From contig JAJCZQ010000009.1 in NCBI GenBank assembly GCA_029262335.1, forward strand, positions 58,539 through 122,538: a stretch of 64,000 nucleotides of DNA. Reading direction: 5' to 3'. A program made the position numbers and the translations under genes. Shown piece by piece: positions 8,647 to 18,156 of the stretch. How positions within the stretch are numbered: position 1 is the first letter of the stretch; each line of letters begins with the position of its first letter. A model generated the notes under the pieces. That model was not told where the DNA came from. It saw only the letters and a list, made by a program, of their open reading frames with translations, and made no database searches. This DNA is from Deltaproteobacteria bacterium. Lineage in GTDB: Bacteria; Desulfobacterota_D; UBA1144; Nemesobacterales; JAJCZQ01.

Positions 8647-9105
8647 TTGAACAACAGATTAAACACTATAATATCCAGCTTCTTTTTTCTAGGAAATTCA
8701 CCAATAGCCCCCGGGACAGCCGGAACGCTGGGAGCCATACCCCTATATTACCTTATGGTTACTTATCTTGGGGACATCCAGTACATGGTTTGTTTGCTTT
8801 TATTAACCGTGTTGGCGATTAAGGTAAGTACTAACGCAGAGAAAATATATAAGCGCGAAGACCCCGGTGAAGTTGTAATAGATGAAGTTGTGGGTTTTCT
8901 GGTCACTATGGCATTTATCGCGCCTACAATATTAAACGTCGCCCTTGGTTTTTTTCTTTTCAGGGCACTTGATATTTTAAAACCCTTTCCCTGCAGGAGA
9001 CTTGAAAAACTGCACGGGGGTTATGGTATCGTATTGGATGATGTAGCTGCGGGGGTGTGGGCTAATATTCTCCTGGCGGCAATAAATATTATATTAATTA
9101 ATTAA
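8647..9105 (+). CDS. pgpA: Phosphatidylglycerophosphatase A
   Basis: Inner-membrane phosphatase that turns phosphatidylglycerol phosphate into phosphatidylglycerol. The 152-residue protein has about four membrane segments and the PgpA signatures NSPIAPGTAGTLGAIP, DPGEVVIDEVVGFLV, LDILKPFPCRRLEKL and LDDVAAGVWANIL. The only plausible start is TTG at 8647, preceded by no strong ribosome binding site. It is first in a plus-strand group with cinA (10 bp gap) and recA. Confidence 0.93.
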   Translation: MNNRLNTIISSFFFLGNSPIAPGTAGTLGAIPLYYLMVTYLGDIQYMVCLLLLTVLAIKVSTNAEKIYKREDPGEVVIDEVVGFLVTMAFIAPTILNVALGFFLFRALDILKPFPCRRLEKLHGGYGIVLDDVAAGVWANILLAAINIILIN

Positions 9106-9115
9106 TGATGGTATA

Positions 9116-10354
9116 ATGAGAAAGGTCGAATTAATTACTACAGGAAATGAAATCTTGTCCGGACTGACAGTGGATACAAATTTTAGCTGGGCTGCGGATA
9201 AATTTTCCACTAACGGAATCATACCTTCGTATCACGTTTCTGTTAGTGACGATAAGGAAGATATAACTGCAGCATTTTCAACTGCATCGAACAGGTCTGC
9301 CTTTGTTATTGTTACGGGAGGGCTTGGCCCGACTGATGATGACCTTACGGCAGAGACTGCAGCCGAATTCTTTGGTGTTGAATTAAACTATGATGAAAAA
9401 AGTTATTTAGATCTGGAAGAAAAGTTAAGAAGCAGGGGAAGGAATGTCCTCGATGTCCATAAAAAGCAGGCTATGTTCCCATCAGGTTCACAAATCATAA
9501 AGAACAAGACCGGCACTTCAAACGGATTTAAGTTCACATTCCAAGACTGTTCTTTCTATTTTCTCCCGGGAGTCCCAAGGGAGTTTAAGGCAATGATTGA
9601 AGATTTTGTTTTGCCTGATTTAATGCATTCAGCCGGGCCGGATAACTATATATTACAAAAAGTTATTAAAACTATAGGCCTTGGTGAATCTGAAGTTGCA
9701 GTAAAACTTAAAGGCCTGAATATAGATGATGCCGATTTTAGCTACAGGATAAAATATCCTGAGATTCACTTAAAACTTGTGGCCAAAAGCGGTTCATTAG
9801 ATGAAGCCGAAAAGATAATAAATAAACATACAAATAAAATTAACAATTTACTTGATGACTATATTTATACAGATAAAGATGAACCCATTGAGAAAGTAGT
9901 TGCTGAATTACTTGTAGAAAATAAACTGACTATTGCTACTGCCGAATCATGCACTGGAGGACTTCTAGGAAGTCTGCTTACAGATATACCGGGCAGTTCT
10001 GAATATTTTTTACGCGGAGTTATTACATACAGCAACGAATCAAAAACAGAAATACTTGGTGTTGATGAGGATCTGTTTGAAACAGTTGGTGCGGTAAGTG
10101 ATGAGGTAGTGCACCAGATGGCAAGTGGAATAAGGCAGATAAGTTTATCTGATATAGGGGTAGGAATATCCGGTATTGCAGGGCCTGGCGGCGGGACTGA
10201 AGAAAAACCGGTCGGTACTGTATATATTGGTGTCGATTACATGAATCATGTATATTCTTACAGATACAATTTTCATGGAACAAGAAAGGACATAAAACTG
10301 GCATCTGCCATCTATGCCCTGGACAAAGTAAGAAACCTGATAATAAAAAAATAG
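9116..10354 (+). CDS. cinA: CinA-family protein (MoCF domain + nicotinamide-nucleotide amidase domain)
   Basis: Two-domain protein of 412 aa. The N-terminal half is a molybdopterin-binding-fold domain (ELITTGNEILSGLTVDTN, VTGGLGPTDDDLTAE) linked to ADP-ribose pyrophosphatase activity. The C-terminal half is a PncC-type NMN deamidase domain (TAESCTGGLLGSLLTDIPGS, SGIAGPGGGTEEKPVGTV). Together they recycle pyridine nucleotide by-products. It lies 18 bp before recA, a classic linkage. ATG start, overlapping nothing. Confidence 0.95.
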   Translation: MRKVELITTGNEILSGLTVDTNFSWAADKFSTNGIIPSYHVSVSDDKEDITAAFSTASNRSAFVIVTGGLGPTDDDLTAETAAEFFGVELNYDEKSYLDLEEKLRSRGRNVLDVHKKQAMFPSGSQIIKNKTGTSNGFKFTFQDCSFYFLPGVPREFKAMIEDFVLPDLMHSAGPDNYILQKVIKTIGLGESEVAVKLKGLNIDDADFSYRIKYPEIHLKLVAKSGSLDEAEKIINKHTNKINNLLDDYIYTDKDEPIEKVVAELLVENKLTIATAESCTGGLLGSLLTDIPGSSEYFLRGVITYSNESKTEILGVDEDLFETVGAVSDEVVHQMASGIRQISLSDIGVGISGIAGPGGGTEEKPVGTVYIGVDYMNHVYSYRYNFHGTRKDIKLASAIYALDKVRNLIIKK

Positions 10355-10372
10355 ATAAATTGAGAGGTAGTC

Positions 10373-11461
10373 ATGGCTAAAGAAAGTGCTGCAAAAAATG
10401 CTGATACAAAGAAAAAGGATGAAAAAGACAAGTCAATAGAGCTCGCCATAGCATCTATTGAAAAACAGTTTGGAAAAGGCTCCATTATGAGACTTGGAGA
10501 CGAAGGTTCCATATCAAATCTGTCTATTGTATCTACCGGGTCACTTACAATGGATATTGCACTCGGAGTAGGCGGACTGCCAAGGGGAAGGATTGTAGAA
10601 GCATACGGCCCGGAATCCTCCGGTAAAACAACGCTTGCGCTTCATGCAGTGGCAGAATGCCAGAAAGCCGGTGGAATAGCCGCGTTTGTAGATGCAGAAC
10701 ATGCACTCGACCCTGTTTATGCAAAGGCACTTGGTGTAAATACCGATGACCTTTTAATATCACAGCCGGATTTCGGGGAACAGGCACTTGAAATAATAGA
10801 TACACTCGTAAGAAGCGGTGCAGTAGATATCGTGGTTCTTGATTCGGTGGCCGCTCTAACACCACGTGCTGAGATCGAAGGAGAAATGGGTGACTCCCAT
10901 GTAGGCCTTCAGGCAAGGCTAATGTCTCAGGCACTAAGGAAATTAACAGCCTCTGTCAGCAGGTCTAATACCATTGTTTTCTTTATTAACCAGACGCGTA
11001 TGAAGATAGGGGTTCCTTCTTATATGAACCCGGAAACCACAACTGGCGGTACTGCCCTTAAGTTCTATTGCTCAGTGAGAATGGACATAAGGAGAATAGG
11101 TTCTGTTAAGAATGGTGAAGAAGTTGTTGGGAACAGGACAAGGGTAAGAATGGTGAAAAATAAAGTTGCCCCTCCATTCAGAGAAGCCGAGGTTGACATT
11201 ATTTTTGGAAAAGGAATATCAAGACTAGGTGAAATAGTAGATTTGGGGTTAAAATATAATATATTGACAAGAAGCGGGACCTGGTTTTCATATGGAGAGG
11301 AAAGACTTGGCCAGGGAAGAGACAACTCCAAAAACTTCTTGATTGAGAATCCTGAAATAAGGAATGAAATTGTTTCCAAGATTTTAGAAGAAAGTGGAAT
11401 TCTAAATAAAGGGGAGCAGGAAGGGGAAAACGAAAATGAGCAAGGACAAGATCAATCTTGA
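10373..11461 (+). CDS. recA: Recombinase RecA
   Basis: ATP-dependent strand-exchange protein and coprotease for LexA/UmuD-type repressors. Walker [10 protein letters not shown] is at residues 79-87, Walker B is [20 protein letters not shown], and loop L2 is [20 protein letters not shown]. 362 aa with a usual acidic C-terminal tail. GAGAGGTAG precedes the ATG. The tail contains the ribosome binding site and first 26 bp of the PilT-type gene. No SOS-type operator is visible directly upstream, so damage control, if any, must come from the pgpA side. Confidence 0.99.
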   Translation: MAKESAAKNADTKKKDEKDKSIELAIASIEKQFGKGSIMRLGDEGSISNLSIVSTGSLTMDIALGVGGLPRGRIVEAYGPESSGKTTLALHAVAECQKAGGIAAFVDAEHALDPVYAKALGVNTDDLLISQPDFGEQALEIIDTLVRSGAVDIVVLDSVAALTPRAEIEGEMGDSHVGLQARLMSQALRKLTASVSRSNTIVFFINQTRMKIGVPSYMNPETTTGGTALKFYCSVRMDIRRIGSVKNGEEVVGNRTRVRMVKNKVAPPFREAEVDIIFGKGISRLGEIVDLGLKYNILTRSGTWFSYGEERLGQGRDNSKNFLIENPEIRNEIVSKILEESGILNKGEQEGENENEQGQDQS

Positions 11462-12569
11462 TGAGTTATTAAAAGCTGCCATACGGCTTGGTGCTTCGGA
11501 TATACATCTGAAAGTAAACAGGACTCCTGTATTCAGGATCAATGGTAAACTGGTGCAGCTTAAAGAATCTCCCACTATCACTGAGGAAAACAACAGGGAA
11601 ATTGCCTATTCAATTATGAATGAATGGCAGACAGAAAAATTTGAAGAAAATCTTGAAATGGATTTGGCATACAGCATATCCGGCCTGTCACGTTTCAGGG
11701 TAAATATTTTTCAGCAGCGCGGTACACTTTCGATTGCTATCAGGGCTATCCCTTATGAAATTTTAGGTTTTGATGCACTTAACCTTCCATCAGTTGTAAA
11801 ATCAATAGCAGAAGAGGAAAGGGGCCTTGTAATTGTTACAGGGACCACGGGTAGCGGTAAATCAACAACACTTGCTTCAATCGTGGATTATATAAACAGT
11901 ACAAAGGCAAGACATATCATTACAATTGAAGACCCTATTGAATACACGCAGAACGATAAACTCAGCTATATAAATCAAAGAGAAATAGGTATTGATACAA
12001 GGAACTTTAAAAATGCCCTTCGTGCTTCCCTCAGGGAAGACCCGGATGTAATACTTGTGGGTGAGATGAGAGACCTTGAGACAATGGAAATATGTATGTC
12101 AGCAGCGGAAACAGGGCATCTTGTATTTACAACTCTACATACACTTGATGCACAGGAAACCATTAACCGTATATTAACAGTGTTCCCGGTACATCAGCAT
12201 AACCAGGTACGTTACCAGCTTGCCCAGGTGCTAAAGGCCATACTTTCGCAAAGACTTATGCCGAGGGCTGACATTGAGGGAAGGGTGCCGGCAGTAGAAG
12301 TACTTCTCGGAACATCAAGAGTCAGGGACCTGATTTCAAATCCGGAAAGAACAAAAGAAATTACACAAGCCATTGCAGAAGGTAACCTCCATTACGGAAT
12401 GCAGACATTTGACCAGTGCCTGTTTAACCTTTATGGAAAAAATATGATTACCTACGATGAAGCAATGAGGCAGGCTACAAATAAAGACGATCTTGCTCTT
12501 AGAATACAGGGTGTTACTACCGGATCAGTTACTCTCGATATGAATGAATATGAGCAAAGAACTAATTAG
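11436..12569 (+). CDS. pilT: PilT-type retraction/secretion ATPase
   Basis: Hexameric GspE-family ATPase that drives type IV pilus retraction. N-terminal PAS-like domain ([20 protein letters not shown]), Walker [10 protein letters not shown] at about 136-144, Asp box ITIEDPIEY, Walker [13 protein letters not shown], His box HLVFTTLHT, and the C-terminal AIRA-type region ([19 protein letters not shown]). 377 aa, slightly long for PilT, where PilU is the alternative. It overlaps recA by 26 bp; AGGAAGGGG inside the recA tail serves as its ribosome binding site. No pilin genes are nearby. Confidence 0.93.
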   Translation: MSKDKINLDELLKAAIRLGASDIHLKVNRTPVFRINGKLVQLKESPTITEENNREIAYSIMNEWQTEKFEENLEMDLAYSISGLSRFRVNIFQQRGTLSIAIRAIPYEILGFDALNLPSVVKSIAEEERGLVIVTGTTGSGKSTTLASIVDYINSTKARHIITIEDPIEYTQNDKLSYINQREIGIDTRNFKNALRASLREDPDVILVGEMRDLETMEICMSAAETGHLVFTTLHTLDAQETINRILTVFPVHQHNQVRYQLAQVLKAILSQRLMPRADIEGRVPAVEVLLGTSRVRDLISNPERTKEITQAIAEGNLHYGMQTFDQCLFNLYGKNMITYDEAMRQATNKDDLALRIQGVTTGSVTLDMNEYEQRTN

Positions 12570-12594
12570 ATTATCTGTCTGATTCCCAAATAAT

Positions 12595-13257
12595 ATGAAA
12601 ATAATAGGACTGGACACTACTTCCCAATCGGGAAGTGTGTCTTTAATTAATGAAAATAAGATACTTGGCGAGTGTCTTTTTAATGTCGGGCCAAGGCATT
12701 CGGAAAATGTTGTATCATCACTTGAATGGCTGCTTGAAACTCTGGACATTAAAAAACAGGAAATTGATGCAGTGGCCGTTTCAATAGGGCCCGGTTCGTT
12801 TACTTCCATAAGGGTCGGGGTAACAATTGCCAAGAGCCTGGCGTATTCAATGAAAATTAAGATTGCCGCAGTTTCCTCACTAGAGGTACTGGCAATGAAT
12901 GTACCAAATACGGATTTAAATATCTGTTCGATACTGGATGCGAAGAGAAGTGAGGTGTATTCAGCAATATATAAATACAGTAATAATCGATTACAAAGTG
13001 TAAGAGATGAAAAGGTTGAACCGATAGAAACTCTTCTGACTTTTATTAATGAACCGACTATTTTCGTCGGTGACGGCTCATCCATCTATAATGAAGAGTT
13101 AAAAAAGAACAGTAATTCCATTCTGGTATCTGAAAATTTTAATATAGTACGGTCTTCTAACTGTGCACTTCTTGGCTCTGTTAAATTATGTGATGGAAAA
13201 TCAGATGATGTTATGGGACTGGTCCCTAATTATCTCAGAAAAACTGACGTAGAATAA
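12595..13257 (+). CDS. tsaB: tRNA threonylcarbamoyladenosine biosynthesis protein TsaB
   Basis: ASKHA-fold partner of TsaD needed for the t6A37 modification of ANN-reading tRNAs. Recognised from GLDTTSQSGSVSLI, RHSENVVSSLEWLLE and the strongly conserved VSIGPGSFTSIRVGVTIAKSLAY. 220 aa is normal for the inactive paralog. The C-terminal third is poorly conserved, as is typical. It lies 25 bp after the PilT-type gene, last in this run. Confidence 0.95.
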   Translation: MKIIGLDTTSQSGSVSLINENKILGECLFNVGPRHSENVVSSLEWLLETLDIKKQEIDAVAVSIGPGSFTSIRVGVTIAKSLAYSMKIKIAAVSSLEVLAMNVPNTDLNICSILDAKRSEVYSAIYKYSNNRLQSVRDEKVEPIETLLTFINEPTIFVGDGSSIYNEELKKNSNSILVSENFNIVRSSNCALLGSVKLCDGKSDDVMGLVPNYLRKTDVE

Positions 13258-13295
13258 GAGCTTTTCGAAATATTTACAGAAATATTAAATGTTGA

Positions 13296-13323
13296 TTGAA
13301 AAAATTAATAATATATATATGAT
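13296..13323 (+). promoter_or_regulatory. Candidate promoter of the ilv operon
   Basis: TTGAAA (13296-13301), 16-bp AT-rich spacer, TATGAT (13318-13323), about 70 bp before ilvB. The intervening leader holds a small hairpin, GTTGC-CGCGAAA-GCAAC (13348-13364), without a T-run, and then AAGGAG before ilvB. I see no leader peptide rich in branched-chain codons and no T-box, so classical attenuation is not supported. Confidence 0.45.
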
Positions 13324-13392
13324 ATATCGTTTTGAATTAAAATAATAGTTGCCGCGAAAGCAACAAAATCATAGATTATAAGGAGACTCATA

Positions 13393-15099
13393 ATGGCAAA
13401 GATGTTAGGCGCTGAAATGTTTTTTGAAACACTCATCCACGAGGGTGTTGATGTGGTCTTTGGACTACCTGGCGGCTACGTCTTAAAAGTCTATGATGTA
13501 ATGAGGAAGTACGAAGACAGGCTTACACACGTTCTTGCAAGGCATGAACAGGCTGCTACTCATATGGCAGACGGATATGCAAGAGTATCGGGAAAGCCGG
13601 GAGTTGTACTTTGTACATCAGGCCCTGCTGCAACAAATACCGTTACTGGGATTGCAACTGCCCAGATGGATTCTTCTCCAATTGTAATTTTTACGGGGCA
13701 GGTTCCCACTCAGTACCTTGGTAGTGATGCTTTTCAGGAAGCTGACCATATAGGTATTACAATGCCGTGCACTAAACATAACTTTCTTGTAAGAAAAACT
13801 GCAGATCTTCCAAAAACAATGCTCGAAGCATTTCATATAGCTACAACAGGAAGGCCCAGTCCGGTACTCGTGGATATGCCAAAAGATGTATTAATTGGTG
13901 AAGATACTCTCAAGATTCCAAAAGATATAAACATTAGGGGTTATAAACCGAAACTTAAGGGCGATGCTGCAAAAATAAAGAAAGCTGTCAGTATGATACA
14001 GCAGGCCAAAAAGCCTATGGTCTTTTGCGGCGGCGGCGTTGTTTGCGCAAATGCACATAAAGAACTAAGAAAATTTATAAAAAGATTTCAGATACCTGTA
14101 TGTTCCACATTAATGGGGCTTGGTGCAGTTGACCCGGCAGACCCTCTTTATGTTAACTTTCTGGGTATGCATGGTTCTTATGCGGCTAACATGACTGTTC
14201 ATGAGTCAGACCTCGTTATTGCTATAGGTGCAAGGTTTGATGACCGAGCAACAGGCGGTAAATTTGATGAGTTTGCACCAAATGCAAAAATTATTCACAT
14301 TGATATTGACCCTGCTACCATAGATAAAAATATTACCGTACACTGCGATGTTATAGGCGATGCAAAAGAAGTCCTTAACCAGTTAATGGCGGCATTGCCT
14401 GCGAAGCTGAAACATGACAGAAAGCCATGGCTCTCACAGATAAAGGAGTGGCAGGTAAAACACCCGCTTCTGCCAAATAAACATAAAAAGAACAAGATTT
14501 CAACAACATGCACTATCGATTTACTTTCAAAGATGACTAACGGCGAAGCAATTATATGCTCTGATGTAGGCCAGCACCAGATGTGGCTTGCACAGTTCTA
14601 TAAATTTAAACAGCCAAGACAGTGGATTAACTCTGGCGGGCTGGGGACTATGGGATTTGGATTCCCTGCAGCCATTGGAGCAAAATTTGCCGCCCCTGAT
14701 AAACAGGTCATTGCCGTATGCGGAGACGGAAGCTTCCAGATGAATTTCCAGGAACTTGCTACCGCTGTTGAAAACAGAATGGATTTAAAGATTGTACTAT
14801 TTAACAATAATCACCACGGTATGGTTAGGCAGTGGCAGACTATGTTCTTTGACAGCAACTATGCTTCATCCAAATTTGATGTACTGCCTGATTTTAAGAT
14901 GCTTGCTGAATGTTTTGGTGCAACAGGACTGAGGGCAACAAAACCCGAAGAAGTAGAAGCAACACTAAAAGAAGGGCTTAACACAAAAGGTGTGGTTCTT
15001 ATGGAGATTGTTGCAGATCCCGAAGAGATGGTTTACCCGATGATTACACCAGGCGGGGCCATGAACGATATGATTCTTCAGCCTGTAGACGTGGCCTGA
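13393..15099 (+). CDS. ilvB: Acetolactate synthase, catalytic subunit
   Basis: ThDP-, FAD- and Mg-dependent enzyme that condenses pyruvate with pyruvate or 2-oxobutyrate in branched-chain amino acid synthesis. Catalytic glutamate region VLARHEQAATHMADGYAR, FAD region GARFDDRATGGKFDEFAP, and the ThDP motif GDGSFQMNFQELATAV ending in LFNNN. 568 aa, normal. AAGGAG precedes the ATG. First gene of ilvB-ilvN-ilvC-psd-pssA. Confidence 0.98.
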   Translation: MAKMLGAEMFFETLIHEGVDVVFGLPGGYVLKVYDVMRKYEDRLTHVLARHEQAATHMADGYARVSGKPGVVLCTSGPAATNTVTGIATAQMDSSPIVIFTGQVPTQYLGSDAFQEADHIGITMPCTKHNFLVRKTADLPKTMLEAFHIATTGRPSPVLVDMPKDVLIGEDTLKIPKDINIRGYKPKLKGDAAKIKKAVSMIQQAKKPMVFCGGGVVCANAHKELRKFIKRFQIPVCSTLMGLGAVDPADPLYVNFLGMHGSYAANMTVHESDLVIAIGARFDDRATGGKFDEFAPNAKIIHIDIDPATIDKNITVHCDVIGDAKEVLNQLMAALPAKLKHDRKPWLSQIKEWQVKHPLLPNKHKKNKISTTCTIDLLSKMTNGEAIICSDVGQHQMWLAQFYKFKQPRQWINSGGLGTMGFGFPAAIGAKFAAPDKQVIAVCGDGSFQMNFQELATAVENRMDLKIVLFNNNHHGMVRQWQTMFFDSNYASSKFDVLPDFKMLAECFGATGLRATKPEEVEATLKEGLNTKGVVLMEIVADPEEMVYPMITPGGAMNDMILQPVDVA

Positions 15100-15148
15100 T
15101 AAATCTTATATATATTCTGTTCTATTAGATACGGAGGAAAATAATTAA

Positions 15149-16667
<1,519 letters not shown>

Positions 16668-16668
<1 letters not shown>

Positions 16669-17321
16669 TGCTAAAAAACATTGCTAAGATATCACCCGAG
16701 GGTTTGCCTTTAATTGTTTTATCGGCTGCTCTCGGATGGTTGTTAGCGCTTTTTGGATTTTCCACACTATCAATTATTGTCCTGATTGTTACCATCTGCC
16801 TGTTGTTTTTCTTCCGTGATCCTGAAAGAAATATAACACTCGATCCTGATGCTGTTATTTCACCGGCTGATGGAAAAATACTAAGTATTAAAAATATTAA
16901 AGAAACTGAGTTCTTAAATAAAGACTGTATTAAAATCAGTATATTTTTATCAGTCCTTAATGTGCATGTTAACAGGTTTCCCGTTTCGGCAAAAGTTTTA
17001 GCAACAAAATATCAACCAGGGAAGTTTAATTTAGCATACGATGCAGATGGCAGTGAAGAGAATGAAAAACTAACTACTTTTGTGCAATTGGATTCAGGTG
17101 TTAAACTTCTTTTTTCACAAGTTGCAGGTTTCCTTGCAAGAAGAATAGTCTCGAAAGCTGATGTAGGGGATTATTATACTCAGGGAGAAAGATTCGGAAT
17201 CATAAAGTTTGGTTCCAGGATGGATATTTATTTGCCCGAAAAAGCAGTCCTGGAAGTTGATATTGGGGACAAAGTAACAGCAGGGGAGACAATTCTCGCA
17301 TGGTTAATAGAAAAAAATTAA
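16668..17321 (+). CDS. psd: Phosphatidylserine decarboxylase (short form)
   Basis: Pyruvoyl-dependent membrane enzyme that makes phosphatidylethanolamine. The N-terminus has two membrane segments (residues about 12-48). SPADGKILSI and VLNVHVNRFPV follow, and the self-cleavage and pyruvoyl site is the Gly-Ser of IIKFGSRMDIYLPE near residue 184. 217 aa matches the short Psd-related class common outside Gammaproteobacteria. It overlaps ilvC by one base and pssA by 22 bp, so phospholipid head-group synthesis is operonic with branched-chain amino acid synthesis. Confidence 0.95.
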
Positions 17322-18130
17322 GAAGAGAATCCATAAAAAAAGAGGTGTTAATACCTCTTTTACCAAACATAATAACAACCGGGAGCCTTACACTTGGCCT
17401 TGCTTCCATAATGAAGTCTCTCCAGATATTGTCATTAAAAGTATTGCCAAATACACCTGTAGAGGAGCTCAATGATAAGTTTTGGTGGGCCGCGGCGTTA
17501 ATAGGTTTTGCAATTATACTGGATATGCTTGACGGCAGGGTTGCAAGGGCACTTGGCTCTGAGAGCAGGTTTGGAATCTCTTATGATTCCCTTTCAGATC
17601 TTGTATCTTTTGGTGTGGCACCTGGAGTATTAATATATGTATGGACATTAATGGGCGCCGGTAAACTCGGATTAATGGCACTTCTGTTTTATATAGTATG
17701 TGTTGCCCTCAGGCTGGCAAGATTTAATATTCAGGCTGAAGATGTAGAAAAATATAACTTTACAGGGCTTCCAAGCCCTATGGCTGCCGGGCTGCTTTTT
17801 GCACCGGTAATGCTTTTGTCAGAGTTTAATATTGTTCCAACAAAAGAAATAGTATGGTTTTATCTGTTTATTTCTCCATTTGTAGGAATTATCATGGTGA
17901 GTGATATACCCTATAATAAGTTTTCAAATCTTACAAGAAGGGGCCAGTTTAATATACTGGTGATTGCGGCAATACTTATTTCAGCCATAATTACCAATCC
18001 ATCTATAATGGTAACTCTTTTTGTATACGTATATTTTATAATTGGTTTAGCAACATATATGGTTAGGCAATTTAAAAGTAAAAAGTCCGTTAGTAAAAGT
18101 ACTTCGGATTTTGTTACTCCTCAAAAATAA
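17300..18130 (+). CDS. pssA: CDP-diacylglycerol--serine O-phosphatidyltransferase
   Basis: Integral membrane enzyme that makes phosphatidylserine, the substrate of Psd. The CDP-alcohol phosphatidyltransferase signature D-x2-D-G-x2-A-R-x8-G-x3-D-x3-D is exact in LDMLDGRVARALGSE and SRFGISYDSLSDLVSFG near residues 75-105. 276 aa with about seven or eight membrane segments. Starts inside psd, with GGGGAG as ribosome binding site. The next gene (M16 peptidase) follows after 26 bp. Confidence 0.96.
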   Translation: MVNRKKLRRESIKKEVLIPLLPNIITTGSLTLGLASIMKSLQILSLKVLPNTPVEELNDKFWWAAALIGFAIILDMLDGRVARALGSESRFGISYDSLSDLVSFGVAPGVLIYVWTLMGAGKLGLMALLFYIVCVALRLARFNIQAEDVEKYNFTGLPSPMAAGLLFAPVMLLSEFNIVPTKEIVWFYLFISPFVGIIMVSDIPYNKFSNLTRRGQFNILVIAAILISAIITNPSIMVTLFVYVYFIIGLATYMVRQFKSKKSVSKSTSDFVTPQK

Positions 18131-18156
18131 ATAAATCTTAGGAAGTCGGATTTTCT

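Noticed and set aside
13258-13392. T-box or leucine/valine leader peptide before ilvB
   Set aside because: No T-box consensus, no terminator/antiterminator pair and no short ORF rich in Leu, Val or Ile codons was found.
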